From Atriophallophorus winterbourni (lineage: Eukaryota; Platyhelminthes; Trematoda; Plagiorchiida; Microphallidae): a stretch of 64,000 bases of DNA. Under the pieces are notes generated by a model, which was not told where the DNA came from, made no database searches, and saw nothing but the letters and a program-made list of their open reading frames with translations. Within the stretch, counting starts at the first letter, position 1. The number at the start of each line of letters is the position of its first letter. The position numbers and the translations under genes are program-made. Shown here one piece after another: positions 1 through 10,030 of this stretch. Where the stretch lies: assembly GCA_013407085.1 (NCBI GenBank), contig JACCGJ010001313.1:27802-91801 (forward strand). Reading direction: 5' to 3'.

Positions 1-1
1 C

Positions 2-193
2 AGTCTTAACGAACTACTGGAAGTAGACCAACCTATCAGCACCGATGAACAAATGCAAAGAGTCGACAACCGTCTTGCTGAACAACATCGAACAAACGAG
101 ACACCAAAAAGAAGATACCAAACACGAAGAAGAATAATGGTTCGACCATTTCAAATCGATCTAAGAAACAAGACGTACATAGACCGAAGGTAA
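2..193 (+). pseudogene. C-terminal end of LTR-retrotransposon polyprotein (partial)
   Basis: An open frame enters from the left edge and stops at 191-193. The 63 residues are basic and low in complexity, with a run of Arg/Lys (KRRYQTRRR) and no recognisable catalytic motif. I assign it to an LTR retrotransposon by position: the stop is followed within 13 bases by a purine tract and then by a TG-initiated segment that looks like a 3' LTR. Ty3/gypsy polyproteins of flatworms often end in such a basic tail after the integrase, but the class is inferred from context. The rest of the element lies outside the window. Confidence 0.45.
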
Positions 194-205
194 ACGTCCT
201 TTTTC

Positions 206-453
206 GCAGGAGGAGGTGTCAAGATAGTTCAATCTAGGCACGTCAAAACTAACACTGCTTTGGAAATATTGATCGATTTCAATCAATTGAACATACCTCG
301 CCGATTTAAATTAATATAGCAGCTTGGCTTTAGTAGCTTGGCCTCACTTTCGTTCATCTAGTTGGTTAATTGTACATGTATATAAAAATGATCTATAAAT
401 AAAACGAAGCATCCTGTCAGTCGCTTTTTACCACTTTCTTGAGTGTTGGGTCA
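206..453 (+). repeat. Polypurine tract and putative 3' LTR
   Basis: A GCAGGAGGAGG tract at 206-216 is followed directly by TGTC at 217, the usual start of an LTR. Inside are a TATA-like TATAAAA (about 380) and an AATAAA signal at about 398. The right border is uncertain. It must lie near 440-455, because LINE ORF1 similarity begins there. A TG...CA LTR of about 237 bp ending at 453 fits. The 5' LTR is outside the window, so identity between the two LTRs cannot be tested. Confidence 0.5.
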
Positions 454-859
454 GCCGGAACTCGCTCCAAAAACACAACATGATCCTCGCCTTTTGAGAA
501 TAACGCTGCAATCTGCGGAGGACGTGGAAAACGTACTCTTGAATGCTTTAATACTTAGAGGTGTTCCAGAGACTACATGTCGTATCCATGCAGACCTACC
601 ATCTCTTGAAAAACGTAATCCAAGAAGTATTGTAATTCTTGGTGTTCCCAAAGATGCTGCTAACGTACTTTCTCAAGAAAAGTCCGAGCACGACCACAAA
701 CAGTGGAAATATGTAGACGAAACAATTGGCATTGAAAATACCATAATTGTGGATGCTTTCAGGATACCGCGGTCTGCCAACTATGAAGGGCAACGTCCTA
801 GACCTTTGAAGCTAACCTCTTTCACAACCGAGACAACGGATACTATCGAACGTGAATGA
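443..859 (+). pseudogene. LINE ORF1 fragment
   Basis: A 138-codon frame whose first residues are read from the adjacent LTR-like sequence. The body contains an RSIVILGVP segment and a DAFRIPRS...RPRPLKLT segment. These resemble the RNA-recognition-like ORF1 domain of flatworm LINEs, where a phrase such as 'vPE....D' is followed by 'V.R.GR....RPRPLKVT'. ORF1 proteins bind element RNA and act as chaperones in the ribonucleoprotein. The N-terminal cysteine-rich region seen in copy 2 (CxxC motifs near 14300) is absent here, so this copy is truncated. The frame ends at 857-859 without a continuing downstream partner. Confidence 0.65.
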
Positions 860-960
860 AAAGCTAATAGAAAATACCTACCCCAAAAACGTCAAGTTGA
901 GCCTACCCGAGGTAAAAGCCGGAATCAAGCAAATGGATAGAACCGCCCCTCAAACGCCTA

Positions 961-1909
961 GTGATGTGGTTCAACCTCGATGTCATGCAATGGTTTCAAA
1001 AACTTGAGAATTCTGACTGTAGCCAAGTCGGCCTTTTGAAAACTTTTCATGATTTAAACACCACGAACTTTATAAAATGTTCATATACAAATACACAAAG
1101 CCTCCCGAACAAATTACCTGAGCTGACCAAGATATGTTCGCGCTACTCACCTGGCATTATCGCCATTACAAAAACATGGTATTCTTCGCAATTGATCGAA
1201 ACGGAGATATTAATTTCAAATATGAATTTGATAAGGAACGATCGAGAGAAAAGGGGTGGTGGTGTTGCTCTTTATTGGCATAATCGACTTCAGTGCCATC
1301 CAATAGACAAGACAGAATTCACGCTCGAGAATACAATTTGGTGCTCTTTAACTCCGATATCTGGTGAAGTTTGCAATATTGGTGTGGTCTACCGGTTAAC
1401 TTCATCTACGAAATCGTACAACGAGAAGTTAGTGCAAGTGCTTCAGCACTTGACTTGCACACAGCACTTAGTATGGGTGATTTTAATCTGTCTACCCTTT
1501 ATCTCAGGGACGATCGCTCCATACAAACGCTAGAATACCGATTTGAAAGGTATTAGATTCAGTCCCGTTATACAACTATGTTCACGAATGCACCCGGATG
1601 AGAGGTTCTGACCGCCCCTCTGTCTTGGATTTGGTGTTAACATCGGAGGGAAAATCTATCGCAGCGATCGAATTCCAGGCTTCGCTGGGTCTTAGCGACC
1701 ATTCAGTGCTTGTGTTTGTCAATGTTTGCAGTACTCAGCAATCGCTTGCTCCAAATGGGGTGGTTCGACGGGTAGATAAATTGGCTCTGAGTAAATCGCC
1801 CGTGCAGATTCCGTATTTGCAGGTGGACAGCATAAGCCCTGACTCGCAATGGAACGAAGTTGCAGGTTTTCTGAATCTGAAGATACATGAGAACTCGCAA
1901 GTCGTTTAG
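961..1909 (+). pseudogene. LINE ORF2 endonuclease domain, broken
   Basis: Two frames (961-1533 and 1598-1909) together cover an apurinic-like endonuclease domain. Visible landmarks are SYTNTQSLPNKLPEL, IIAITKTWYSS, RGGGVALYWHNRL and, in the shifted frame, DRPSVLDLVLT and LGLSDHSVLVF, which is the SDH motif. The family normally has Glu in 'ITETW'; here it is Lys, so a metal-binding residue is lost. A frameshift separates the halves. The equivalent minus-strand segment of copy 2 lies at 12600-13050 and that of copy 3 at 60570-61130. Confidence 0.75.
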
Positions 1910-1929
1910 AAAATGTGCGTACATGAACT

Positions 1930-3700
1930 TTGTTTTGTCGACCGCAGCAGAACAAAAAAGTGGATAGCACTGAAGCGAGCAGCGTGAATGCAGCAGCGAC
2001 TGCATTTTCTCGAGAGGATAAGAAAGCGCACCAATTGATGCTGCTGTCAAAAATGAAACTAAACTCTGAGTTACTATACAAAATCTTGAACGTAAAACCA
2101 AAAGTCAAACCAGGTATTGTTTCCATCCAGAATGGTGAAAAACTAATTGGAACAGCGTTGGAAACCGCAAATGCTCTAGCAATTTACTACTCTGAAGTGT
2201 TCGTGTCAAAGGTTTCATTGGAACGTCTTGAGTATTTAATCGAAACAGGAATCGAAACGTTGTGCGATATTTCGATAAATCCAATGATTGTTGCAAGTCA
2301 TTTACTCAAACTTAATGTAAGAAAATCCACAGGAGCGGATGGCTTCACACCGGATGTACTCAGGGTTTGTCAACCTCAGCTTTGTGAACCGCTCTCCAGC
2401 CTGTTCAACTAGTCGTTGCTTGAGGGAGTTTTACCGAAAGATTTGAAGTCTGGCGTGATAACACCTATCTTCAAAGGCGGTTGCCGATCTGACGCTGGAA
2501 ATTATCGTCCCGTCACACTTTTATGTGTAATTGCTAAGCTCATGAAACGTATAGTCTCGAATGGAATAGATGCACACTTTGAATCGCAGAATTTGTTTTC
2601 GCCAGCTCAGCATGGATTTCGATCTCTTTGCTCGTGTCTAACGAATTTTCACATAGCGTTAGATGACTATACAAAGAAGTTGGATGGGAGTTTTTGCATC
2701 CACGTCTGTTACCTAGATATTTCGAAAGCTTTTGACAGAGTCAAACATCATTTGATTCTTCAAAAACTGATGCGTTTAGAAATATGTAATCCACTCTCCT
2801 CATGGTTGTGCGACTATCTGTCAGGTCACGACGCCTAAACGTTTAAAACCACCGGCGGTGTCCCACAGAGATCTGTGCTAGGCCCGCTCCTCTTTCTGCT
2901 GCGCATAAATGATTTACCCTTCCCCCATATCGTCCAAAATGGTCCTGTTTGCGAATGATATGAAAATGTGGACGCCAATAAGTTCTGCACAGGATTGTGA
3001 GAAACTGCAAATGGATTAAGACAGCGTGTCGAATTGGACGGTCATGAATGACATGTCATTCAACATACATAAATGTAAGATGCTCCATCTTGGCAAGAAT
3101 GTTCCTTGACATATCGATTGGGAACTGAAAACCTAGCAGGGAGCTCGTGTTGATAAGCGGGAACCCAAAGAGCACAGCGCACTGTCAGAACATATATCGA
3201 CGGGGAAACAGATTGTTGGGTACCTTTCAAAGAATATTTGGAAGATTCTCTCTGATAACCATACCAAGGATGATGAATATCTACCTTCGCCCTAAGATGG
3301 AGTATGCGGTCCAGGTCTGGGCTCCTTGGATGCGAAAAGTTATTGCTCTCTTCGATAAAATCGATCATAGAGCAACAAAGTTAGTGATGGGTCTTCGCAA
3401 TGTTCCGTATACCAAAAGACTGTGACGTCTGGGTTTATGTGACTTTTCCCAGAGGAGGATACAACGTGATATTAATCTGACCTATATATTTTTGTCTACC
3501 ATAGGACATCCAATGAATCACTTGCTTGATGTTAGTGATGGGAAAGTGACACGCGGACATACCCTATCCCTTTACGTTCCAAGTTCCCGTATTGATTGTC
3601 GGTGCCATTTTTTGCCGTACAAGCTATATTTCCTCGGAATTCCCCACCCGAACATGTGGTGGACTGTCCTTGCCTGGCGGCGTTGAAAGCGAAATTGGAC
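1930..3700 (+). pseudogene. LINE ORF2 reverse transcriptase and C-terminal region, broken
   Basis: Translation gives in order: a linker with RKSTGADGFTPDVL; RT motifs GVITPIFKGG...NYRPVTLL and FSPAQHGFRS; YLDISKAFDRVKH; then GVPQRSVLGPLLFLL, and after a frameshift VLFANDMKMW. The catalytic FADD box reads FAND, so one aspartate is gone. Single stops occur at 2410-2412 and 2836-2838 within one frame, with frameshifts near 2935 and 3130. The downstream part contains LRPKMEYAVQVWAPW and ATKLVMGLRNVPYTKRL, typical of the CR1/Jockey C-terminus. The last similarity to copy 2 is GKVTRGHTLSLYVPS near 3540-3590. Confidence 0.85.
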
Positions 3701-3904
3701 TTACGTTTGCAAAAGAATAGCATTCGTGATCCTTACATTCGATGTTCACTATTGCTTTTATACTATTGTATTTTTTCTGATTTCATTCATACAGTAATCC
3801 TGTGGTGTTGTAAAGTATTACTTTTTTTTACCATAAATCCTTGAATCCTCGAATCGTTTAGGCTACGAGCTTTACTATACCATAAATTCTTCAATCTAAA
3901 ATCT

Positions 3905-4600
3905 TGAATATATTACATATCCCACGCGCTACTTATGAGATCTACATGTATTTCGAAGGTAGTTCCATAGACATGCTCTGAAGAAGACAACTGAAATAAA
4001 TTACCGCTACTTCAGAGAATAAGTGTTAAGTGCTATGTTCAAAACGTAGGTATGCTGGAGCAAGCAACGATGCTTTGTATTGTCTATACGTCTTTTCAAC
4101 CATTATATTTGCTTCCGGAGGATAAACTGTTGTTTGAATTCGCCTAATTCCTGGCAGATGGAAATGGTCTCAATTAAGATCAGACTCGAATGGCACTCCT
4201 CTATCTGCATTCACTTTTATTGTACCATAGTGCACAATACAGTGTTCGACAAATTTGTTAGTCTCAACGGTTATCTCCTAAAGTAGAACTGCTACAAGTC
4301 AACGAGTATAGCCATCAATACACCTAGAGGATATATGTCTCCGTTTGATTTTATTAACGGCCCGATGATGTCAATATGTACGTGAAAAAAAACGGGTACT
4401 ATTATCGTTATAAAATTCAATGGGTTTCTGATTGTAGCACTGAAACTTGGCATGTTGAAGAAAGGACAGGTTTTCGCCATCATTTTTAAAGACATGAATA
4501 TTTTTCGACCTATTTTGTGATAGGCAAAATAGTTGACAATTTTCACTCGTCGGATGGTATAAAATCTAGTTGTCAAATGTCAGGTGTATTGCACTTATCT
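3905..4600 (-). pseudogene. Ty3/gypsy integrase fragment
   Basis: On the minus strand, 4576-4292 encodes a zinc-finger remnant (TCPFFNMPSFSA, aligned to CPTCQR) and the catalytic-core entry HVHIDIIGPLIKSNG. Continuing leftward, past frameshifts, come ADRGVPFESDLN, PGIRRIQTTVYPPEANIMVEKTYRQYKASL and EHVYGTTFEIHVDL. These match the flatworm gypsy integrase pattern 'DRG.QFES', 'GI.RI.TTAYHPQANGMVERFHR' and 'ELVYGTTLRLPGEF'. The catalytic Glu position is disrupted (ANIMVEK). No LTR is visible next to it. A related C-terminal piece lies at 28430-28640. Confidence 0.75.
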
Positions 4601-4736
4601 GCATTGGAAGAAAGCACACAGGATAGGTGTTTTATATGCAAAAGTTTTCAAACACACGTGCCTCTGTATAATGGCGTGAGTGTTTATATTGATTCGTATA
4701 TTTTTTCATAGATGATATGGGGTAAACGTTACGTTT

Positions 4737-4845
4737 TCCAATATATACAATATATCTATATATATATATATATAATGATATATACTAATATATTATATAT
4801 AAAGCTATTATATATATAGATATATATTATATATACAAAAAAATT
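4737..4845. repeat. (TA)n microsatellite
   Basis: About 100 bp of nearly pure alternating TA with a few interruptions. It separates the gypsy integrase fragment from the LINE 3' fragment. Confidence 0.9.
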
Positions 4846-4879
4846 TACTGGTTAAAAAAATATCAAAATATTTTAGAGT

Positions 4880-5045
4880 ATATTGGCTAACTTGAAAGAC
4901 ACACTTGCACATGTGAACATTTGGTGATTTGTAGAAAACATCAATGTTTCCAGTTTGTACCACGTGATTGAATGAACTGTTCCACGGTTGCACATTGCAA
5001 ACTAAAAATGCATATTTTCGGCAGTTCACTATGTTATGCTGTTGG
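4880..5045 (-). pseudogene. CR1-like LINE C-terminal fragment
   Basis: The minus-strand frame reads NCRKYAFLVCNVQPWNS, then VVQTGNIDVFYKS. This parallels the LINE remnant at about 31690-31800 (NCSKYAFSVRNVQLRNS...VVQYGNVEVFKKS), the terminal motif of these LINE ORF2s. It abuts the Penelope-like RT at about 5050, so one element interrupts the other. Confidence 0.6.
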
Positions 5046-5051
5046 TAAAGT

Positions 5052-5990
5052 TTAACTTGATGACCACGCAGATGTGTGTTTTAAAAAAATAATACATGAG
5101 TCTATTTCATTTAAATTTTCAAAGAAGGCCTCTAACTGATCTCGCTTGATGATAAGTAATGTGTCATCAACATACCATAATTTTGGCTTGAGCCCTTTAT
5201 TGTTAAGGGCTTTGTTCTCGAATTGCTCCATATACATGTTCGAAAGTACTAATGATATCGGTGAAACCAATGTAACCCTTATTTTTGTCTATATAATTGC
5301 TGATTAAATATGAAGTGATTAATGCATAGGCGGATCGATACACCGTATATAATTTGCTGGACGCTCAAGTTTCTGCGATCTGACAAACTGGCATAAGATT
5401 CCAAGGCCCGTCTAGCTAGTTGCGACGCATTTGTTTTATCGACATTGGTGAACAAAGCGCTCACGTGAAAGCTAACAATTATTTCATCGTCGTCTATAGT
5501 TACCGAACTTACGCGTGATACAAAGTCATATGCGTTCTTGATGAACGAGGCTGTATTGCCGACTTAAGGTTTCAACATATAAGCCAAATTTCTAGCTAAC
5601 TGGTGCGCAGGTGATGCGATACCGTCAACGATAGATCTTCCAGGAATGCCTTCCTCAAGTATTTAAGGTAGGCCGTAGAACCTAATAGTGGGAGTAGACT
5701 TAGGATACAGGTTATACTGCAAGCCTTTTCTCAAACTCTCCTTACCGCCACTCAAATACCTAGAGACTACCGTTTCACAGTTATTCATTACCTTTTTCAT
5801 TTTACCATCATCTACCTGTTGATAAGGGCCCTCATATAAGTGTACCACAACCTTGTCAAAATAGTCGCTTTTGTTCAAAATTACAGTTACTTTGCCTTTG
5901 TCAGCCTCAGTAATGGATTAAATCTTCATCCGTTCGATAAAGCCTCTTATTCCGTACTAAGTTACGCAAGACAATACAACGAAAATAATC
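5052..5990 (-). pseudogene. Penelope-like element reverse transcriptase, broken
   Basis: Reading leftward on the minus strand: ITEADKGKVTVILNKSDYF and LYPKSTPTIRFYGLP (the 'ADKG' and 'P.LYGLPK' motifs of Penelope elements); AYDFVSRVSSVTIDDDEIIVSF; SALFTNVDKTNASQLARRALES; NLSVQQIIYG; VSPISLVLSNMYMEQFENKAL; and LWYVDDTLLIIKRDQ with the YVDD catalytic box. At least three frame changes break it. The C-terminal GIY-YIG endonuclease usual in the family is not visible; the frame runs into an unrelated LINE fragment instead. Penelope elements are also known carriers of hammerhead ribozymes, but I see none in this copy. Confidence 0.8.
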
Positions 5991-6009
5991 AGTAACATTT
6001 GCCTATCTA

Positions 6010-6215
6010 AATTATCAAACGCACTGATTTTCATCAGGGATTTGAGAATTGAACGCATCGCAGTTAATTACATTGATCCAGCATTTTCGACCAATCTTAT
6101 ACAAGAAATCAACTCCGAAAATAACGCATTCTGTGACATTGGCCACAATAACCGTTACCGAATAAGAGTTTCCCGGAGCTGTACTATCGTTGAATCTCAG
6201 AATCTCCTCTAGATA
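6010..6215 (-). pseudogene. Possible retropepsin (LTR-element aspartic protease) C-terminal fragment
   Basis: The minus strand translates as VTVIVANVTECVIFGVDFLYKIG. This resembles the 'F.VADV...ILG.DFL...GL' end of gypsy retropepsins. The catalytic DTG is not visible upstream and the fragment is short, so the call is tentative. Confidence 0.3.
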
Positions 6216-6399
6216 TGATAATATTTACTCAAGCATTTTGTAAAATGTTCCTTGCAAAACCAGGACTAAGTAATTCTGCGTAGCGCTGTCTAAAGGTTCA
6301 ATACTGGGTGAATTGAAATCTGGTATAATCTGCCCAGTTTTTGAAGGTAGGGATTTATCAGCTCTACTAAAAGTCTCCTTAGCTTTGACGATGTGATCG

Positions 6400-6490
6400 A
6401 GCAGTAGGCGTTAACCTGGAATTGTTCAATAAAAGGAATAATATCAATGAACATATAATGTTTCATCGTGATTTTTATTATCAGCGCACT
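6400..6490 (-). pseudogene. Possible decayed Kunitz K-C exon 1
   Basis: Minus-strand sequence has ATAATAAAAATCAC, then ATG and a short hydrophobic run MFIDIIPFI followed by GAACAATTCCAG. This sits where the K-C subfamily gene should lie, given that 6540-7060 matches the flank next to the K-C pseudogenes at 36.4 kb and 49.7 kb. Base similarity is patchy; position is the main argument. Confidence 0.25.
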
Positions 6491-6539
6491 CAGTCTTATT
6501 TCTATCAACAACGTTGATCTATAAAAATTGCATTAATGT

Positions 6540-7060
6540 CTACAATAAAAAAACTCTGAGAACGAATTCCGAGAAGTTGTAACCCTATCATTTTAAATAC
6601 AAGGAACCTGGAATCGTTGATTTATTTTGATCGACGTCAACTATTGGTGTACATCTGAAGCGGATGAATGAACCTCCCATTTCAAAAGAAGCAATCTGTC
6701 GTTCGCAGTGCTGACGACAAATGACAGTACTCAGCCTATAGCATGCTTTTTGAGCAATCTCAATTAAGCCGCAGATGTTATGATCTGATATTCTCCAGTG
6801 TAACACACTAATTCCGAAGTAAGAATTCCCGTGCAGCTTCGTTGGAACTGAGTATATTGCAAACTATTGACATGTTTAATTCACTAACTCGAATTTTCTC
6901 TACAATATCTCACTCGATTCAAGCGCATGCGGTGAGTGAAAACAGCACAAAACCGTTCTACATGCGATTCATCAGGTTGGTCGTACCAGTCTTATTCAAC
7001 ACCGGCATATCAGCATAACTTGTAGACCTTTATTTTATTTAGATGGCGCGCTTGATGGAT
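6540..7060. repeat. Kunitz duplicon flank, copy 1
   Basis: Similar to 36700-37060 in the same orientation and 49240-49450 inverted. The shared track includes GGAACCTGGAAT (6602) against GGGACCTGGAAT (36768), and GACGACAAATGACAGTACTCA against ACAAAAGACAGTATTCAAG. A decayed class A hammerhead piece (AAGCGCATGCGGTGAGTG, then AACAGCACAAAACCG) lies near 6920-6960. No gene. Confidence 0.55.
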
Positions 7061-7149
7061 CTGCTTCTAAATCTGAGAGAAATAAAGAAATTCTAAAGCT
7101 TTGTATAATGAGAAGGGCCTGAATACGAGGAAAGATGGAGTAAAATCCT

Positions 7150-7545
7150 TGGTTCTTTTCAATGCCAAGACTGCCGAGACAAATCACATGCAAAATAATC
7201 TATATATTGTTTAGCACCGTTTTCACGATAACCGAATCTGAGCATACTGTCTTCACCCGTCAGCAGTCGATTAACGGTTGTGTTTTGCGTGTAATGATAA
7301 GGAGAGCACAACAACATACTGGTCGTTTACAGGCGTCAAGTTTGCTTGACGAATAATCATTTTGTGTTTCAGCATTTGAACGTTGTGGTTGGTTGTAGCA
7401 ATCCTATTTAACCTTGGCATACAAGTATGTCTTCAAAAAGTAGTTACAATCTGTGTCAACACATACTCATTCTGATCTAGCTGTGTCCACCTGATGACGG
7501 TAAACTACCAGGAAATGGATATGGCGTGTAAGTGACACGGATATG
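7150..7545 (+). repeat. Class B hammerhead-like repeat
   Basis: The core CTGATGA is at 7491-7497, followed by CGGTAAACTACCAGGAAATGG, a stem II-loop plus GAAA order. The catalytic GAAAC is altered to GAAAT and the cleavage triplet is not conserved, so activity is unlikely. The upstream body (TTGGTTGTAGCAATCC...TTTAACCTTGGCATACAAGTATG) matches other class B copies at 18610, 28850, 37850 and 54750. Confidence 0.5.
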
Positions 7546-8027
7546 AACACCACAATAAATATTACGATATGTTTTGTAAATTTCACGCTACAATGAACAA
7601 TCAAACATAAGCGAACCTTTGTTCTGAGATTCGTTAGGAAAAAATTAGTTATTCGTTATGTTAGTTTTGCGATTAAGGGCAGATGCAATACAATGTTTTC
7701 GAAATTAATCCAAAAATTTACAAGCTTTGCGCATTAAAAGAGTTCTGAATTCATGTTACGTTGCAATTACCAGGAAACCAGATGAACAACTAGCCAATCA
7801 AGACATAATTTCGCTGCAAACAAAGAAATCTTTTAATAAAACGATACAACTTCTGTAAAGTAAAGTTCACTTAACCTTATCGTTAATAATACGAAAACGC
7901 CTTATTTCTCGAAGGTTGTATTAAAATGATTTCACAGCAAATAAAATAGACATTTCCAACGACAGTTCAACATAAAAAAACATAATTTTTGCCTAGGAAT
8001 TATATATTTGTTTAACCAATGATATTT

Positions 8028-8325
8028 TCATTTACCCGGCATCTCACTTGGCAAACACCTTCTCATACATTCTTCCATACTCCGGAAATTGTTTTTGTAT
8101 CTTCCACATCCACTCCAGAGGAATAACTTGCATTCGCTATCATACTTATCGAAAAAGAATCGTCTGACTCCCTTACGACAAGATCCTCTATCCAGCGGTT
8201 GGTAACAGGCTAGAAAATGAGATTGGAAACGTATTTCACTTACGATGTCTTGGATCATCAGGCGAAGCAAAGATTACTGAAATAAAAGTAAGAAATACGA
8301 CAATTCGAATCATTTTGAAATTCAT
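8028..8325 (-). CDS. Secreted Kunitz-type serine protease inhibitor (K-A, P1 Arg)
   Basis: Two exons: 8325-8244 and 8209-8028, with a 34-nt intron (8243-8210, GTAAGT...CTAG, phase 1). The 87-residue product starts MNFKMIRIVVFLTFISVIFA, a clear signal peptide (residues 1-20); a second in-frame Met at residue 5 could also start it. One Kunitz domain follows with Cys at 29, 38, 54, 62, 75 and 79. The spacing 8-15-7-12-3 is exactly canonical. The P1 residue after Cys2 is Arg, which predicts trypsin-like targets; P1' is Lys, unusual because small residues are normal. Phe33, Gly37, Asn43 and Phe45 (BPTI numbering) are kept. Such proteins are secreted by parasitic flatworms and block host serine proteases; that role is inferred from the family. 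A TATA box and a conserved upstream box are listed separately. Confidence 0.9.
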
Positions 8326-8354
8326 GTGAATCTTTGGTCATGTCTCATGTAGGA

Positions 8355-8364
8355 CTTATATATA
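8355..8364 (-). promoter_or_regulatory. TATA box of the 8.0-kb Kunitz gene
   Basis: TATATATAAG on the minus strand lies 30-39 bases before the first ATG. The paralogue at 47772 has CTATATAAG at 47722-47730 in the equivalent place, and the K-B gene has AATATAAG. Confidence 0.6.
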
Positions 8365-8371
8365 GCATGTA

Positions 8372-8410
8372 ATTGGTTACTTGCTGGGCGTTAACTTGTA
8401 ACTGTTTGAT
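8372..8410 (-). promoter_or_regulatory. Conserved 39-bp upstream box of K-A Kunitz genes
   Basis: The minus strand reads ATCAAACAGTTAC, AA, GTTAACGCCCAGCA, then GTAACCAAT. It matches 47675-47713, upstream of the other intact K-A gene, at 35 of 39 positions by eye, and a decayed version lies upstream of the 55.6-kb pseudogene. The core GTTAACGCC is present in all three. Its position, just above the TATA box, suggests a shared promoter element; function is inferred. Confidence 0.5.
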
Positions 8411-8449
8411 ACATAGAGATATATGAATAACGTCAACTGTTTAAGTTTA

Positions 8450-9000
8450 TAACACATGACTACAAAACATTTTCAATGGTTGCATTGTGGGGATGAAAAT
8501 TTATATTCGCGGTCGTTTAATTTGCTGCGCAGTTAATAACGTTTTTACTGGTGTGAACGGCTTCCTTGATTGCTCGTTTGATTGAGCACTGTCCGAATGA
8601 ATAATTGTGCTCGTTGTTATCGTCTACATTTTCTAAATTGAAGTTCATTCTTCGGGAGCGCATTTCGTATGGATAATTAGGAAGTCGCTGGCGAGCTTTG
8701 TTGCTCTTTGGTGCAAACTTTCTAAAAGATGAATATCGTTGATCATGACGAATTTCATGGCGATATCGTATATTTAATATGTGTTTGGATGTTAGTTTAG
8801 ATTGAAGTGCCGATTATATTGACGTCAATCAAATCTGGGACTTATCTGAGAAGAACCAAGTTGCTTTCAGTTTTACTAGCAGAAAGTCAACATTGCATAA
8901 AGTTTCATATTTCAAACTGGATAATCACGCTGAAATCTTTATCGAATGAGGCGATTTGGGTAACAGTTCAACATATATAATATCATTTGTTTAATTTTTG
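8450..9000. repeat. Kunitz duplicon 5' flank, copy 1
   Basis: Similar in the same orientation to 55760-56400 and 63560-64000. Shared landmarks are ACACATGACTACAAA, GCATTTCGTATGGATAAT, and TGCCGATTATATTGACGTC (8811-8829 and 63890-63907). No gene seen. Confidence 0.6.
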
Positions 9001-9460
9001 TTGAGCGATAAAAAGTTGCATCGGTCCCAAACATACTTCTATCGATTGCATTCCGTGATATTTGGTGGTAACTTGTAGAATAGCCTGTGTGAACATGGCT
9101 CTCATTGGATTACACAATTTTTCGATTTTTTGGCTACTTGCTTGTTTAAATAATCATTATATTCTGTCAACGAAGAAAATAGAATATAATCTTCAGAAGG
9201 AAATGAGTCACGTTAGGCATATTCTTGCTCACAGAAGTGAAACCATCTTTTTGCGTAGCACATAATGTAGAGATGAAAAGTGCCATTAACAGTGATGATC
9301 TCTAATTAATTAGACATTGCACTTTTCTCCGGCATAACAGGAGCCACTAAATTGCTGACAATGTCGTTATACAATATCCTAATTCATGAGAGATTTTGGA
9401 ATTCATGACAATTGCATTCGACGGGTTCGCGTTGCGAACCAAATATCAACTAATGGAATA
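9000..9460. other. No gene recognised
   Basis: AT-rich sequence with only short spurious open frames, none with recognisable domain features. Confidence 0.5.
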
Positions 9461-9639
9461 AACGACGTGATCTGAATGCCCGATAACCTGCCTTAACAAT
9501 TCCCATTTGTTTATAGTCAGAAAGTGTGAGATTTTTCTTTGCAAACCCAAGAAAAGTAGTTAGAGGAATGTTCAGTTAACTGTAATGTGAGCTTACTTGT
9601 GCACTTGAAACACAATCATCCGACAAAGCTCAATAAGCT

Positions 9640-10030
9640 AAGAACTTCGAAAGAAATAAAAATAAAACCTACTGGAAAACATGTCCTGGAAGGATCACAC
9701 CAGGGTTGCTGGACTGTCAATCTGTTCTGAAAAATGAGCAAACAATTTGGGAAAGCTACTTTCGAGCGGTTTATTTAGGTGGGACCAACGAGTGGTAAGA
9801 AAACCGGTTAGTAGTAAGTCGCTTGACAGCCCAGATTAATATGTGGATCGGCGGTGTCACACTATATATGCCTTTTGTGATTAGTGTATTAGCATATTCA
9901 TGAGCTGCTGTGTCTGAATGTTTGTCATGCGAGCTATGAACACTAAAGTGATTAACACTATCTCCCATTCTCGGAATTGTGTGATCTAATGGTTGATTCC
10001 TTTGTTTTAGTGACATCATAAATTCCAACT
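9640..10030. repeat. Duplicated segment, inverted relative to 42840-43260
   Basis: Reverse-complement similarity to 42840-43260. CCGCTCGAAAGTAGCTTTCC (reverse of about 9758) matches TTCGAAAGTAGCTCTCGC at 43057, and CCAGCAACCCTGGTGTGATC against the region GGTGTGACCATTTCGTGACC near 43120. From 10030 to 10320 I see nothing recognisable. Confidence 0.5.

Larger units (their letters stand above)
454..3865 (+). mobile_element. CR1/Jockey-like LINE, copy 1, degenerate, 5'-truncated
   Basis: A non-LTR retrotransposon in the order ORF1, endonuclease, reverse transcriptase and C-terminal domain, all broken by stops and frameshifts. It is the best-preserved of three copies of this family here; the others are at 10320-14561 and 60565-62160, both on the minus strand. 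Its 5' part starts abruptly beside the putative LTR end, whereas copy 2 continues about 0.7 kb further upstream. The 3' end carries AAATCCTTGAATCC, and copy 2 ends in the same AAATCCTTGAAT, which marks the true 3' terminus of the family. Confidence 0.85.
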
